DNA of 45,203 bases from JAAYCI01 sp964370195 (GCA_964370195.1 CAYJIH010000009.1:1-45203), one strand, 5' to 3'. Shown: positions 1 to 9,630, numbered from the stretch's first letter. Numbers and translations are program-made. Notes: a model not told the origin generated them from the letters alone.

Positions 1-60
1 AAAGTTTGTCCACTTTTTAAAGTGGCGGGGTTTGGGGCAGCGCCCCAAGGTCTTTCCTCT
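1..60. repeat. Short palindromic intergenic sequence at window edge
   Basis: Two small palindromes sit side by side: CCACTTT-TT-AAAGTGG near 10-26 and TTGGGGCAGCGCCCCAA near 32-48. No gene is seen here. From memory, a similar GC-rich motif recurs between genes in some Clostridia, but only this copy is in the window, so repeat status is inference. Confidence 0.3.
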
Positions 61-90
61 ATCTGGTGCAACGACTTTTTGATACGCTGA

Positions 91-120
91 ACGCTCGGCC
101 ATAAAGGCCGAGCGTTTTTG
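91..120 (+). terminator. Rho-independent terminator of an upstream plus-strand gene
   Basis: A perfect 10-bp stem, ACGCTCGGCC / GGCCGAGCGT, with a 5-nt loop is followed by TTTTT on the plus strand. The minus strand has no T tract on its other side, so it should end a plus-strand gene lying outside the window, convergent with glgA. Confidence 0.8.
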
Positions 121-194
121 TTGTTTATTTTATGGTTTTTAAAAAGGCATTTTTTGTATGCGATAAAAGGAATGCTGTTATCGTGGAAAAAATG

Positions 195-1619
195 CTACCA
201 AAGTGCGATTACTTGTTCATACATGGTGCGATATGTTTTGGCAGATTGTTCCCAGCTGTAGTCGCATGACATGCCACGGTGAACAAGCTGTTGCCATGCA
301 TCCGCGTTTTCAAACAGTTCTTTTGCGCTTAGGCAGGTGTCTCGCATATCGTGGGCGTTGTAATTTGTGAAAACAAAGCCATTGCTGTTTTCGTTTTCAA
401 TGTCAACAATGGTGTCTTGCAGGCCACCGGTGGCACGAACAATGGGCACGGTTCCATATCGAAGAGCCACAAGTTGCGATAGCCCACAAGGCTCTGTTTT
501 GCTGGGCATCAAGAAAAGATCGGCTCCGGCATAAATTTTGCGTGCAAGCTGTGGAATAAAGCCAATGCGCACACCCACAAGGCCGGGATAACGAAGTGCT
601 AATTCCTCAAAGAACTGCTCGTATTGATGCTCGCCAGAGCCCAAAAGAACGATTTGAAAACCGCTTTCCACCAACTCATCGGCCACATGACAAACCAAAT
701 CAAAGCCTTTGTGGTCTACAAGGCGGCTTACGATGCCAATTAAAGGACGCTCGTTTTCTAATAAACCAAACTCTTGGCGAAGGTCCTGCTTGCATTGTGC
801 TTTACCGCTAGCGAAAGACTCGATGGTGTAGTTTTGCGCTAGGGCAGTGTCGGTGGCGGGGTTATACACATTGGTGTCAATGCCATTGATGATGCCGGTA
901 AGTTTATATGCTTTTTTTTGTAAAAAGGCGTCCATTCCATGGCCGTACCATGGGTCTAAAATCTCTGTGGCATACGTGGGCGATACCGTGGTAATTCGAT
1001 CGGCACTTTCCAGTGCGCCCTTTAAAAAGTTGATGTCACGGTCATACTCCAGTAAATGTGCGTCTTTGCGCCCAATGCCAAGGGCGTCCTCTAAAATTTC
1101 AAAGCCATAATGCCCTTGATACTGCAAATTGTGAATGGTGAACACCGTTTTGATTCCATAAAATTTGGCGATGCTACGATAATATAAGTTAATATACACA
1201 GGAACAAGCGCCGTTTGCCAATCGTGGCAATGGATCACCTCAGGTTCGAAATCGATGTAGAATAGGGCCTCTAAGACGGCACGAGAGAAAAAAGCAAAAC
1301 GTTCGCCGTCATCGTAAAAGCCATAAAGGCCATGGCGTTTAAAATAATACTCATTGTCAAGGAAATAATGTGTTACGCCATTATGTGTTAATTCAAACAG
1401 CCCGCAATATTGGCTGCGCCAACCAACAGAAACTGTAAAATTTGTTATGTAGCGAAGTTTTTTTCTCCAGCTTTCGCTTAAATCGCCATACAGGGGCAAA
1501 ATAACACGAATATCGGCGCCATCTTTTTTCAAAGTGGCCGGCAAACTGCCGGCTACATCCCCAAGGCCGCCAGAAGCAAAAAATGGATACGCTTCACTTG
1601 CTGCGAATAAAATATTCAT
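195..1619 (-). CDS. glgA: Glycogen synthase (ADP-glucose type)
   Basis: Transfers glucose from ADP-glucose to growing alpha-1,4-glucan; cytoplasmic, GT5 family. The 474-residue length is usual. The N-terminal domain has the glycine-rich loop ASGGLGDVAGSLP (residues 15-27), where the Lys of the classical KxGGL motif is replaced by Ala. The C-terminal domain carries the acceptor/donor region with SKTEPCGLSQLVALRYGTVP, with the conserved Glu. The ATG is preceded by AAGGGAG at 8 nt. It is the last gene of a minus-strand glycogen operon, 74 nt after glgD. The KxGGL change also occurs, as far as I recall, in other clostridial GlgA proteins, so the enzyme is expected to be active. Confidence 0.95.
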   Translation of the reverse strand: MNILFAASEAYPFFASGGLGDVAGSLPATLKKDGADIRVILPLYGDLSESWRKKLRYITNFTVSVGWRSQYCGLFELTHNGVTHYFLDNEYYFKRHGLYGFYDDGERFAFFSRAVLEALFYIDFEPEVIHCHDWQTALVPVYINLYYRSIAKFYGIKTVFTIHNLQYQGHYGFEILEDALGIGRKDAHLLEYDRDINFLKGALESADRITTVSPTYATEILDPWYGHGMDAFLQKKAYKLTGIINGIDTNVYNPATDTALAQNYTIESFASGKAQCKQDLRQEFGLLENERPLIGIVSRLVDHKGFDLVCHVADELVESGFQIVLLGSGEHQYEQFFEELALRYPGLVGVRIGFIPQLARKIYAGADLFLMPSKTEPCGLSQLVALRYGTVPIVRATGGLQDTIVDIENENSNGFVFTNYNAHDMRDTCLSAKELFENADAWQQLVHRGMSCDYSWEQSAKTYRTMYEQVIALW

Positions 1620-1693
1620 AGGTTTACTCCCTTTTTTATATGTGGGGTTATGTTGCCAAATAGGATTTAGAAGAACATAGCGCTTCTAAAGGG

Positions 1694-2824
1694 CTATGTA
1701 GAAGCACCCACCACACTGTTTTTCTTAATATAGATGGGGAAATTGGCAGCGCCAATCAGTTTTTGGTTGCAACGCACAATTACTTTTTTATCTGTAATTA
1801 CATTTTCAAGGTAGGCACCGGGTTCTACCTGGGTACCGTGCATCAAAACACAGTTGTGTATTTTGGCGCCCTTGCCCACCCAAACACCACGAGAAAGAAG
1901 GCTGTTTTGCACATCGCCTTCGATAAAGCAACCATCCGCCAACATGCTGTTTTGCACGTGAGAGCCAATGGCATACACCACGGGTGCTTCGTCGTGCACT
2001 TTTGTAAGAATAGGAAGGTTTTGTGGGAACAATGCCTCTATACTGCCGGGCTTTAAAAGACGAAGGTTTTCTTTGTAATAGCTGCTCATGTCGTGAATGC
2101 GGGCACAATATCCGGTGTGTTCATATCCACGCACACGGTATACATTCAAGTTTGGGGCAAGCATGTCTGACATAAAATTGAATTTGTTTTGTGTCATTGC
2201 TTCGCGCACAATGGAGATTAACAATTCGCGCCCTATGACAAAAATCTCCATCCCAACACAGTGGGTGCCTTCACGATATTCATTAACGCGCACTTCATTG
2301 ATGTAGCCATCATTATCGAGAGAAAATGTGTAGTTGTCGTTTTTAATGCCGCCCTCTATTGTTGTGCGCTCATACACAGCCGTTACATCTGCGCCACTTT
2401 CCAAGTGCGTGTGAAGCAAATCCTTCATATCCATGTGGAAAGCATAGTTGCAGTCGCTGATGACAACGAGCGGTTCGGGGCGTTCTTCTAGGTATTGTAA
2501 AATAGAGGCAAGCCCCTGGATGCGCCCGCGATAAAAAGAGCCCTCTCGCCCGTAGGGCGGAAAAATAACAAGCCCACCACGTTTGCTCGAAAGGTCCCAC
2601 TCGCGGCCGTTGCCTAAGTGTGCCATAAGGCTTTGATAGTTTTGGCGCACCACAATTCCAATGTTGCGAATGCCGGCGTTTGTAAAGCAGGACAAAGAAA
2701 AGTCAATAAGGCGATAGCGGCCGCCAAACGGAACAGAGGCCATGCAGCGGTGAACAACTAAATCCGGAATGGTATATTCATGCAAGTTTGGAAAAATGAT
2801 ACCCAGTGCTTTTTCTTTGCTCAT
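1694..2824 (-). CDS. glgD: GlgD subunit of glucose-1-phosphate adenylyltransferase
   Basis: Second, usually non-catalytic subunit of the Firmicutes ADP-glucose pyrophosphorylase, which works with GlgC to make ADP-glucose from glucose-1-phosphate and ATP. The protein has a nucleotidyltransferase-like fold; the start reads IIFPNLHEYTIPDLVVHR instead of the catalytic glycine-rich AGGxGxRL loop of GlgC, as expected for GlgD. The C-terminal part holds left-handed beta-helix hexapeptide-like repeats (about 280-370). Length 376 aa is typical. Its ATG overlaps the glgC stop by 4 nt (ATGA), indicating translational coupling and matched amounts of the two subunits. Confidence 0.93.
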   Translation of the reverse strand: MSKEKALGIIFPNLHEYTIPDLVVHRCMASVPFGGRYRLIDFSLSCFTNAGIRNIGIVVRQNYQSLMAHLGNGREWDLSSKRGGLVIFPPYGREGSFYRGRIQGLASILQYLEERPEPLVVISDCNYAFHMDMKDLLHTHLESGADVTAVYERTTIEGGIKNDNYTFSLDNDGYINEVRVNEYREGTHCVGMEIFVIGRELLISIVREAMTQNKFNFMSDMLAPNLNVYRVRGYEHTGYCARIHDMSSYYKENLRLLKPGSIEALFPQNLPILTKVHDEAPVVYAIGSHVQNSMLADGCFIEGDVQNSLLSRGVWVGKGAKIHNCVLMHGTQVEPGAYLENVITDKKVIVRCNQKLIGAANFPIYIKKNSVVGAST

Positions 2825-4032
2825 ACCGTTGTCCCCGCTTCTACATTATTTTCCACCATGGATTTAGGAGAAATTAGTGCGCCTGCGCCAATTACCACGC
2901 TTTCACCCACCACGGAAATACCCCATTTCGAAATATCATCCATATGTTCCGGCCGCATGCCAACCACAGCACCTTTTTCAATAACAGCATCTTCGGCAAT
3001 GATGGAATAGCTAACTTGTGCACCACTTTTTACAATGGCACCTGGCATCAAAACAGAATCACGCACCACGGCGCCGGCTTCAATTTGAACACCGGCAAAT
3101 AAAATGGAGGATTCTACTTCGCCATCTACAATGCAGCCTTCTGTAATCATGGCATTTTCTACATTGGCCGAAATCCCCACGCGGTGTGGCGGGCGTCCGG
3201 CAGTACGAGAATAGATTTTCCATGTTTTATCGCGCATATCCAAAGGCTGTTTTGGATCAAGCAAGTCCATGTTGGCTTCCCAAAGGCTTTCAATGGTGCC
3301 TACATCCTTCCAGTATCCTTCAAATGGGTAGGCAAATAAATTTTGTTTCACATCCAGCATTTTGGGAATGATATTTTTGCCAAAGTCGTTGTCGGAAGTG
3401 TTGTCGTTTTCGTCATTTTCCAGCACTTCTTTTAGTTTGCTCCAAGTGAAAATATAAATACCCATAGAAGCCAAAGTAGATTCGGTTTTCTTTGGTTTTT
3501 CTTCAAATTTTGTGATGAGATGCTCTGCGTTTGCTGTCATAATGCCAAAACGATGCGTTTCGGCCGGCGGCACATCCATAACGGCAATGGTGCAGTCGGC
3601 TCCTTTTTCCTTATGGTACTGAAGCATCTTGCCATAGTTCATCTTGTAAATATGGTCGCCAGACAAAATAAGAACGTATTTTGGGTTATATCGCTCGATA
3701 AAATTGATGTTTTGGTAAATGGCATTCGCTGTGCCGCGGTACCAATCGCTGCCGCTGGCTTTTTGATAAGGAGGCAAAATATGCACACCACCGTAGCTAC
3801 GGTCCAAATCCCACGGCTGGCCATTTCCGATATAGTCGTTTAAAACCATGGGTAAGTATTGGGTAAGAATGCCCACGGTGTCAATATCGGAATTGACACA
3901 ATTCGAAAGTGGAAAGTCCACAATGCGGTATTTCCCACCGAAAGGAACCGCCGGTTTTGCTAAATTTTTTGTGAGGGTGTATAGCCGGGACCCCTGCCCT
4001 CCGGCCAACAACATGGCAACGCATTCTTTCAT
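2821..4032 (-). CDS. glgC: Glucose-1-phosphate adenylyltransferase, catalytic subunit
   Basis: Makes ADP-glucose from ATP and glucose-1-phosphate, the committed step of bacterial glycogen synthesis. The N-terminus MKECVAMLLAGGQGSRL contains the nucleotide-binding loop, followed by AKPAVPFGGKYRIVDFPLSN; LSGDHIYKM gives the metal-binding Asp region; C-terminal hexapeptide repeats are present. An in-frame ORF extends upstream to 4161, but GGAGGA lies immediately before the ATG at 4038 and 6 nt before the ATG at 4032, so 4032 is the better start (403 aa, the usual size). It lies 185 nt downstream of glgB and overlaps glgD by 4 nt. Confidence 0.95.
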   Translation of the reverse strand: MKECVAMLLAGGQGSRLYTLTKNLAKPAVPFGGKYRIVDFPLSNCVNSDIDTVGILTQYLPMVLNDYIGNGQPWDLDRSYGGVHILPPYQKASGSDWYRGTANAIYQNINFIERYNPKYVLILSGDHIYKMNYGKMLQYHKEKGADCTIAVMDVPPAETHRFGIMTANAEHLITKFEEKPKKTESTLASMGIYIFTWSKLKEVLENDENDNTSDNDFGKNIIPKMLDVKQNLFAYPFEGYWKDVGTIESLWEANMDLLDPKQPLDMRDKTWKIYSRTAGRPPHRVGISANVENAMITEGCIVDGEVESSILFAGVQIEAGAVVRDSVLMPGAIVKSGAQVSYSIIAEDAVIEKGAVVGMRPEHMDDISKWGISVVGESVVIGAGALISPKSMVENNVEAGTTV

Positions 4033-4217
4033 CTTCATTCCTCCGTAACGATAAAATCTATAGGACGTGTTCATGGAATAGAAAAACGATATGCAGAGTA
4101 TCATAGAGCATTTGAGCTGTGAGCGTGGTGTTGTGCATGGTAAAGTGATTTGGGTTGTCATTCGAATTGCAGTAAAATGGGATGTGATAACAAAAAAGTG
4201 TTATAAAAAAGAAACAA

Positions 4218-6137
4218 TTATGTGATTACATCCTCTTTTTGGGTGGACGGTGGAACGGCATACATCGTGATGGACAATGGTGGAATGGTGACTTCAATCG
4301 ATTGTGCATAGCCGTGCATTTCATTTTGAGAGCTGTGCACGGTGCAACTTTGATATCCGGATCCGCCGTATTCGGCTTTGTCGCTACTAAAAACAAGGTG
4401 ATACTTGCCATTTTCGGGAACACCAAATTGGTATTGTTCCCGTTTCATCGGCGAAAAATTGCATACAACAACCAGTTGGTTGCCCTGTTTATCACGGCGT
4501 AAAAACACGATGATGTTTTGATTGTAGTCATCGGGCACAACCCATTGAAAGCCTTCCCAAGTGTTGTCTAGCTCCCAAAGGGGCGATTGTTCTAAGTAAA
4601 AGTGGTTCAGTGCTTTTGTGTATCCATGCAGTTGGCTGTGTGTGTCGTATTCTAAAAGCATCCAGTCTAGTTGCCTAGCTTCGCTCCACTCTGTAAACTG
4701 GCCAAATTCTTGCCCCATAAAAAGAAGTTTCTTGCCGGGATGTGCAATCATATAACCAAGAAAAACGCGCATTTCTGCAAACTTATCGTGATAAAAGCCT
4801 GGCATTTTGCTAATTAAGCTACATTTTCCGTGCACCACCTCGTCGTGGCTGATGGGTAAAATGAAGTTTTCGCTAAAAGCATAAAAGAAACTGAATGTCA
4901 ATTTTTGGTGAATACTGGAGCGGAAGTAAGGGTCGGTAGACATGTAGCTGAGCATGTCGTTCATCCAGCCCATGTTCCATTTAAAGTTAAAGCCCAGCCC
5001 GCCATCGTGCACCGGCGCTGTAACAAGGGGCCATGCCGTGGATTCTTCGGCAATCATCATAACACCCGGGTGGCGCTTAAAGGCAGCTGTGTTTACTTTT
5101 CGCAAAAAGTCCATGGCCTCTAGGTTGCCATCTTCGCCGTGTATGTTTGGCTCCCAAGCGCCGTCCTCACGGTTGTAATTGAGGTAAAGCATACTGGCAA
5201 CGGCATCAAAACGCAGCCCGTCTATGTGGTACATATCCAGCCAAAACAGTGCCGAGGAAATAAGGAAGCATTGCACTTCCATACGTCCAAAATCGAATAC
5301 CATTGTGCCCCATTCTTTATGCTCTGAACGCAAAGGGTTTTGGTCCTCATAGCAGCGCGTGCCATCAAAATGGTAAAGGCCAAATTCATCTTTGGGGAAG
5401 TGGGCGGGAACCCAGTCGATAATTACACCAATGCTTGCTTTGTGGCACTGGTCTACAAAATACATAAAATCGTGCGGTGTGCCATAGCGGCTTGTTGGCG
5501 CAAAATAGCCGGTAACTTGATATCCCCAGCTACCGTCAAACGGGTATTCCGTTAGTGGCATTAACTCAATGTGGGTGTAGCCCATTTCTTTAATATAAGG
5601 CACAAGCTCTTCGGCTAAATCACGGTAGCTGTAAGGGTCACCGTTTGGATGAACTTTCCAACTGCCCAAATGAAGCTCATAGATATTTATGGGTTGGTTT
5701 AACAAATTTCCGCGTTGTTTATTGCGCTCCCATTGTGTATCCTGCCATTCATATCCTTCTATTTCATATAATTTGCTACAACTGGAGGGGCGTGTTTCCG
5801 TGTGTAGCGCATAAGGGTCGGCTTTAAAAACGAGGTTGTCATCTGGGGTGGTTACACAATATTTGTAGATGTCATAATTTTCAAGGCCTGGAATAAAGCA
5901 CTGCCACACACCTGTTTTAGAAAGGTTGTACATAGGGTGTGCACCGGGGGTCCATCGGTTAAAATCGCCCACCACACTCATGGCCTTTGCACGTGGAGCC
6001 CATACACGAAATAGCGCGCCGGTTTCGCCACCAACTTCACAAAGACGAGATCCTAAAAACTTCCAACAATCATAATTTTTTCCTGTTTTAAAGTGGTAAA
6101 GTTCGGTGTCTACTTTTAAGCTGTTCAGCTTTTGCAT
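4218..6137 (-). CDS. glgB: 1,4-alpha-glucan branching enzyme
   Basis: Introduces alpha-1,6 branches into glycogen (GH13). The 639-residue protein has an N-terminal CBM48-like domain (about 25-120), then the TIM barrel: DWVPAHFP, the nucleophile region DGLRFDAV, the acid/base region MIAEESTAWP and the ISHDEVVHGK motif near the end of the barrel; a C-terminal all-beta domain follows. GGAGG stands 5 nt before the ATG. First gene of glgBCDA; the order and direction support one glycogen synthesis operon. No phosphorylase or debranching gene is in the window. Confidence 0.95.
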   Translation of the reverse strand: MQKLNSLKVDTELYHFKTGKNYDCWKFLGSRLCEVGGETGALFRVWAPRAKAMSVVGDFNRWTPGAHPMYNLSKTGVWQCFIPGLENYDIYKYCVTTPDDNLVFKADPYALHTETRPSSCSKLYEIEGYEWQDTQWERNKQRGNLLNQPINIYELHLGSWKVHPNGDPYSYRDLAEELVPYIKEMGYTHIELMPLTEYPFDGSWGYQVTGYFAPTSRYGTPHDFMYFVDQCHKASIGVIIDWVPAHFPKDEFGLYHFDGTRCYEDQNPLRSEHKEWGTMVFDFGRMEVQCFLISSALFWLDMYHIDGLRFDAVASMLYLNYNREDGAWEPNIHGEDGNLEAMDFLRKVNTAAFKRHPGVMMIAEESTAWPLVTAPVHDGGLGFNFKWNMGWMNDMLSYMSTDPYFRSSIHQKLTFSFFYAFSENFILPISHDEVVHGKCSLISKMPGFYHDKFAEMRVFLGYMIAHPGKKLLFMGQEFGQFTEWSEARQLDWMLLEYDTHSQLHGYTKALNHFYLEQSPLWELDNTWEGFQWVVPDDYNQNIIVFLRRDKQGNQLVVVCNFSPMKREQYQFGVPENGKYHLVFSSDKAEYGGSGYQSCTVHSSQNEMHGYAQSIEVTIPPLSITMYAVPPSTQKEDVIT

Positions 6138-6410
6138 AAGGACCTCCGGCGTTTTATTTTAAATGCGTGTTTATAATGGTTGCTACAATAAAAAGTATAG
6201 TTGTATTGTGAAATAAAAATGATGAAAAAAAGAAAACGATATAGGATATTTTGGCAAGGATAATTTGTTGTCGTACCATATTATTGTAACCAGTTTTTGA
6301 CAATAATGCAAGAAATTTTGTTCAAAGTGGCAAAACATCAAAAATCCTAAGCTCGTTTTTGTGCAAAAAAGACAATATTTATTCAAGTGAAATGGTAAAA
6401 TAGTAAAAAA
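6138..6410. other. AT-rich leader/promoter region of glgB
   Basis: No gene is visible. On the minus strand TTGTCA (6298-6303) and TATGGT (6275-6280) are separated by 17 nt and could serve glgB, giving a leader of roughly 130 nt; a second -10-like TATACT lies at 6194-6199. Both are weak guesses. No riboswitch class was recognised. Confidence 0.3.
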
Positions 6411-6451
6411 CCCCCATTTGGGCCGTTTGTTGCGGCCTAAATGGGGGTTTT
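6411..6451 (-). terminator. Strong bidirectional terminator after the 3D-domain gene
   Basis: A 15-bp stem (CCCCCATTTGGGCCG at 6411-6425 with CGGCCTAAATGGGGG at 6433-6447, one G-U pair) has a 7-nt loop. On the minus strand it is followed by six T, and on the plus strand by four T. It lies just after the stop of the minus-strand gene at 6461. Confidence 0.85.
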
Positions 6452-6460
6452 CCCAGTGTT

Positions 6461-7519
6461 TTAGTCTAAAATATAAACGTCCATCGCACGTTTTCCAAAT
6501 TGGTTGCATTCGGCATTTGTTTCAAAATAAAGGTCAATGCCAATGGTGCCTTCCATTAAGGCGATGCCGGTATCTGTGGCAATGGCATAGCCATATACAA
6601 AGCTTTGATCCGGTGCGGTGATGAACAGGCGTGTGCCGTAAGGAATGACGTTTGGATTAACAGCAACGGTTCCACAGTAAAGCCCAAGGCCAGAGGCACC
6701 GCGCCCACCGGAGGAGGAATACGCTGTGGTGGCAGCACCGCTAATAACGCGTGTGGCGTTTGTGGGAAGGCCGTTTTCATCCAGTTCCACATCGGCAAAG
6801 GTGTCAATTGTGGAATGTGGCACCCCGGGTGTAAAGGCTTCGCCACCGGGGTCTTGCGGGGTAACAATGGGGGTAAGCGATAAAATATCACTTTCGCTGT
6901 GTTCGCCGTTTACAAGTGTGTGGCGATAGGTTACATCGTAAATATCAGAGGCACTTGTTGTTAAAGTGGCATCTGGGTCATTTTCCAATAAATCAGCGTG
7001 AAATTCTTCCATTTGTTCGTCGGTTACTTCGGCGCGCAATACTTCTTCTTCATAGTCAACGCGGTGCACCTCTGCAACAAAACCGTCGCTTACAGGGGTG
7101 TCTAGGGCGGGCACCACAAAGTCATCGCCTTCCAGCTCTATGTTGTGTACTTCTAATAAATCCGCCACCGTGCCATCTACAACGTTGCTTTCAAATACAT
7201 CGCCATCGGCATGAATGCCCACCGTAAAGGCGCGGTCAATGTCCACATGTGCTGTGTATGCATTTGGCGAAGCCACCGAAATTTCGTCGTGTACATCCGT
7301 AACAGAGCCTGTCATCAGCACCATGTCTCGTTGGCTCATATTGCTTGATAACATGGTGTGGCTTGTGCCGTTAGAGTCGGAAACAACCACAACGTCTTGC
7401 GCCAAAACCGTGGTATATAGGCAAGTGCCCAAAACCAATGTGGCAATAATGGAGGCAAGTGGGCGGTTTAAGTGATGGCTTTTTTGCCGGAAACGTTCAT
7501 ACCTTCTGCGAAAGCTCAA
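6461..7519 (-). CDS. Secreted/anchored 3D (Asp-Asp-Asp) domain protein, YabE-like
   Basis: Likely cell-wall active protein related to Bacillus YabE and resuscitation-promoting factors. A basic N-terminus is followed by a signal-anchor segment (about 22-41). The middle (about 90-165) resembles the ubiquitin-like DUF348 region of YabE, then a degenerate G5-like segment. The C-terminus (about 255-352) is a 3D domain, related to the MltA lytic transglycosylase barrel: PYGTRLFI, ATDTGIA, IDLYF and a final RAMDVYIL, with the three Asp conserved. The start codon is TTG (7517-7519), preceded by AGGAG at 7 nt. Monocistronic, with its own terminator. The exact wall substrate cannot be read from the sequence. 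Confidence 0.8.
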   Translation of the reverse strand: MSFRRRYERFRQKSHHLNRPLASIIATLVLGTCLYTTVLAQDVVVVSDSNGTSHTMLSSNMSQRDMVLMTGSVTDVHDEISVASPNAYTAHVDIDRAFTVGIHADGDVFESNVVDGTVADLLEVHNIELEGDDFVVPALDTPVSDGFVAEVHRVDYEEEVLRAEVTDEQMEEFHADLLENDPDATLTTSASDIYDVTYRHTLVNGEHSESDILSLTPIVTPQDPGGEAFTPGVPHSTIDTFADVELDENGLPTNATRVISGAATTAYSSSGGRGASGLGLYCGTVAVNPNVIPYGTRLFITAPDQSFVYGYAIATDTGIALMEGTIGIDLYFETNAECNQFGKRAMDVYILD

Positions 7520-7827
7520 ACAAATTCTCCTATTCTATAATAAAGATGTTTAACATACATGAATGTGTTTGCAGTTACCGCCATTTTACCAAAAAAGAGG
7601 GAAGGGGTCAAATGAACAATTTGTGTACAATGTTTGAAGGCAAAAAAGGGGCAAAACAACAGGAATTATGCGAAGGGGGCGCACAGGAATCTTTATATTT
7701 ATAATTTAAGAAAAGAGCAATTTGTTGTAAAAACCCATTTTCTTTCGGATGAAAATGTGGTACGATGGACAAAGTTTATAAATAAGAGTAAACACAAATG
7801 AGCAATCGTTTTACTGGAGGGACAGGA
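7520..7827. other. Divergent intergenic region between the 3D-domain gene and lepA
   Basis: Contains the ribosome sites of both genes. A -10-like TACGAT at 7761-7766 lacks a convincing -35. A 30-codon plus-strand ORF at 7612-7704 has a GGGAAGGGG site 5 nt before its ATG, but no recognisable product; it could be a leader peptide or chance. The ATG at 7798 is in frame with lepA but is not the favoured start. Confidence 0.35.
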
Positions 7828-9630
7828 TTGAAAGAAAAAAATATCCGCAATTTTTGCATTATCGCGCATATCGACCACGGAAAATCCACGTTGGCAGATA
7901 GAATTTTGGAGCTAACACAGAGCGTGGAGCAGCGCCGCATGAGCAGCCAGCTTTTAGATGATATGGAGCTGGAAAAAGAGCGTGGCATTACGATAAAAGC
8001 ACGGGCGGTTACGTTGCAGTATAAAGCGAAAGATGGCGAGGAGTATGAGTTAAATTTAATTGACACGCCGGGCCATGTAGATTTTAACTACGAAGTGAGC
8101 CGTTCCCTAGCGGCGTGCGAAGGTGCTTTGCTGATTGTGGATTCGACCCAAGGGGTAGAGGCGCAAACATTGGCCAATACTTATTTGGCGTTAGAGCATG
8201 ACTTAGAAATAGTGCCTGTTTTGAATAAGATGGATTTGCCCAGTGCCGACCCAGAGCGTGTGGCCCAAGAGGTGGAGGATGTAATTGGTTTGCCCGCATT
8301 GGAAGCACCGCGCATTTCGGCAAAAGCCGGTATTGGCATTGAAGATGTGCTAGAGCGTATTGTGTGTGATATGCCACAGCCTTCCGGTGATGCACAAGCG
8401 CCGCTAAAAGCCCTTATTTTTGACTCGGCCTATGACAGTTATAAAGGCGTTATTGTGTACGTGCGTTTGTTCGATGGTACGCTAAAAGCGGGCGATAGTA
8501 TCCAAATGATGGCAACGGGGGCTCGTTTCCAGGTGGTGGAAGTAGGGCGCATGGGTCCTCTTTCCATGATGCCAACAGAGCAGCTTTCGGCCGGTGAAGT
8601 GGGCTACATTACGGCCAGCATTAAAAACGTGCGCGAAACACGTGTGGGCGATACGGTTACGGGGCAAGAAAACCCGGCTACACAAGCACTCGACGGTTAT
8701 CGTAAGGTGGTGCCAATGGTGTTCTGTGGCATTTATCCGGCCGATGGCGCGAAATACCCCGATTTACAAGATGCGCTTGATAAACTGCAATTAAATGATG
8801 CATCGCTTAGTTTTGAGCCGGAGACGAGTGTTGCGCTTGGGTTTGGCTTCCGCTGTGGATTTTTGGGGCTTTTACACCTTGAAATTATCATCGAGCGCTT
8901 AGAGCGTGAATTTGACCTTGATCTTATCACCACAGCGCCAAGCGTAGAATATCATTTTACACTTACCGATGGCACAGAGCTTGCGGTGGAAAACCCCACA
9001 AACTACCCAGATCCGGGCCGTATTGCCAAAGCGGAAGAGCCGTTTGTGGATGCGCATATCTACACACCCACAGAATATGTAGGCAGCTTGATGGAATTGT
9101 GCCAAGATCGCCGCGGTGTGTTGCGCGATATGAAATATTTAGATGAAGCACGTGTAGATTTGCATTATGAGCTGCCGCTGGGTGAAATTGTGTATGACTT
9201 TTTTGATGCCATTAAAAGCCGTAGCCGTGGGTATGCCAGCTATGATTATGAATTAAAAGGTTTTGTGGAATCGAAACTTGTAAAGTTGGATGTTTTGGTG
9301 GCAGGCGACGTGGTGGATGCTTTAAGTTTTATTGTTCATACCGATAAAGCGTATGCACGTGGTCGTCGTTTGTGCGAAAAATTAAAAGAAAATATTCCGC
9401 GTCAGTTATTTGAAGTGCCCATACAGGCGGCTTTGGGCGGGAAAGTTATTGCGCGCGAAACCGTGCGCGCTGTGCGTAAGGACGTGCTTGCCAAGTGCTA
9501 TGGCGGTGATATTACGCGTAAAAAGAAATTGCTGGAAAAACAAAAAGAAGGCAAGAAAAAAATGCGTCAAATTGGTAGCGTGCAAGTTCCTAGCGAAGCG
9601 TTTACGGCAGTGCTTAAATTGGACGACTAA
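7828..9630 (+). CDS. lepA: Elongation factor 4 (LepA), translational GTPase
   Basis: Ribosome-bound GTPase that acts on elongating or stalled ribosomes. The G1 motif is AHIDHGKST, followed by the switch I segment ERGITIKA, G3 DTPGHVDF, and G4 NKMD; the C-terminal LepA-specific domain ends GKKKMRQIGSVQVPSEAF. Start choice: an ATG exists at 7798, but the TTG at 7828-7830 has GGAGGG 6 nt upstream and gives a 600-residue protein beginning MKEKNIRNFCIIAHIDHG, matching the family's usual N-terminus and length; I therefore prefer TTG. The flavoprotein gene follows after 51 nt. Confidence 0.95.
   Translation: MKEKNIRNFCIIAHIDHGKSTLADRILELTQSVEQRRMSSQLLDDMELEKERGITIKARAVTLQYKAKDGEEYELNLIDTPGHVDFNYEVSRSLAACEGALLIVDSTQGVEAQTLANTYLALEHDLEIVPVLNKMDLPSADPERVAQEVEDVIGLPALEAPRISAKAGIGIEDVLERIVCDMPQPSGDAQAPLKALIFDSAYDSYKGVIVYVRLFDGTLKAGDSIQMMATGARFQVVEVGRMGPLSMMPTEQLSAGEVGYITASIKNVRETRVGDTVTGQENPATQALDGYRKVVPMVFCGIYPADGAKYPDLQDALDKLQLNDASLSFEPETSVALGFGFRCGFLGLLHLEIIIERLEREFDLDLITTAPSVEYHFTLTDGTELAVENPTNYPDPGRIAKAEEPFVDAHIYTPTEYVGSLMELCQDRRGVLRDMKYLDEARVDLHYELPLGEIVYDFFDAIKSRSRGYASYDYELKGFVESKLVKLDVLVAGDVVDALSFIVHTDKAYARGRRLCEKLKENIPRQLFEVPIQAALGGKVIARETVRAVRKDVLAKCYGGDITRKKKLLEKQKEGKKKMRQIGSVQVPSEAFTAVLKLDD

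Noticed and set aside
4033..4217. Terminator or separate promoter between glgB and glgC
   Set aside because: Only a weak 6-bp hairpin (ATAACA/TGTTAT) and no convincing -35/-10 pair are present, so the operon is treated as continuous.
7612..7704. 30-codon ORF with a good ribosome site upstream of lepA
   Set aside because: No recognisable product and no codon or conservation evidence; left as a note in the intergenic entry.
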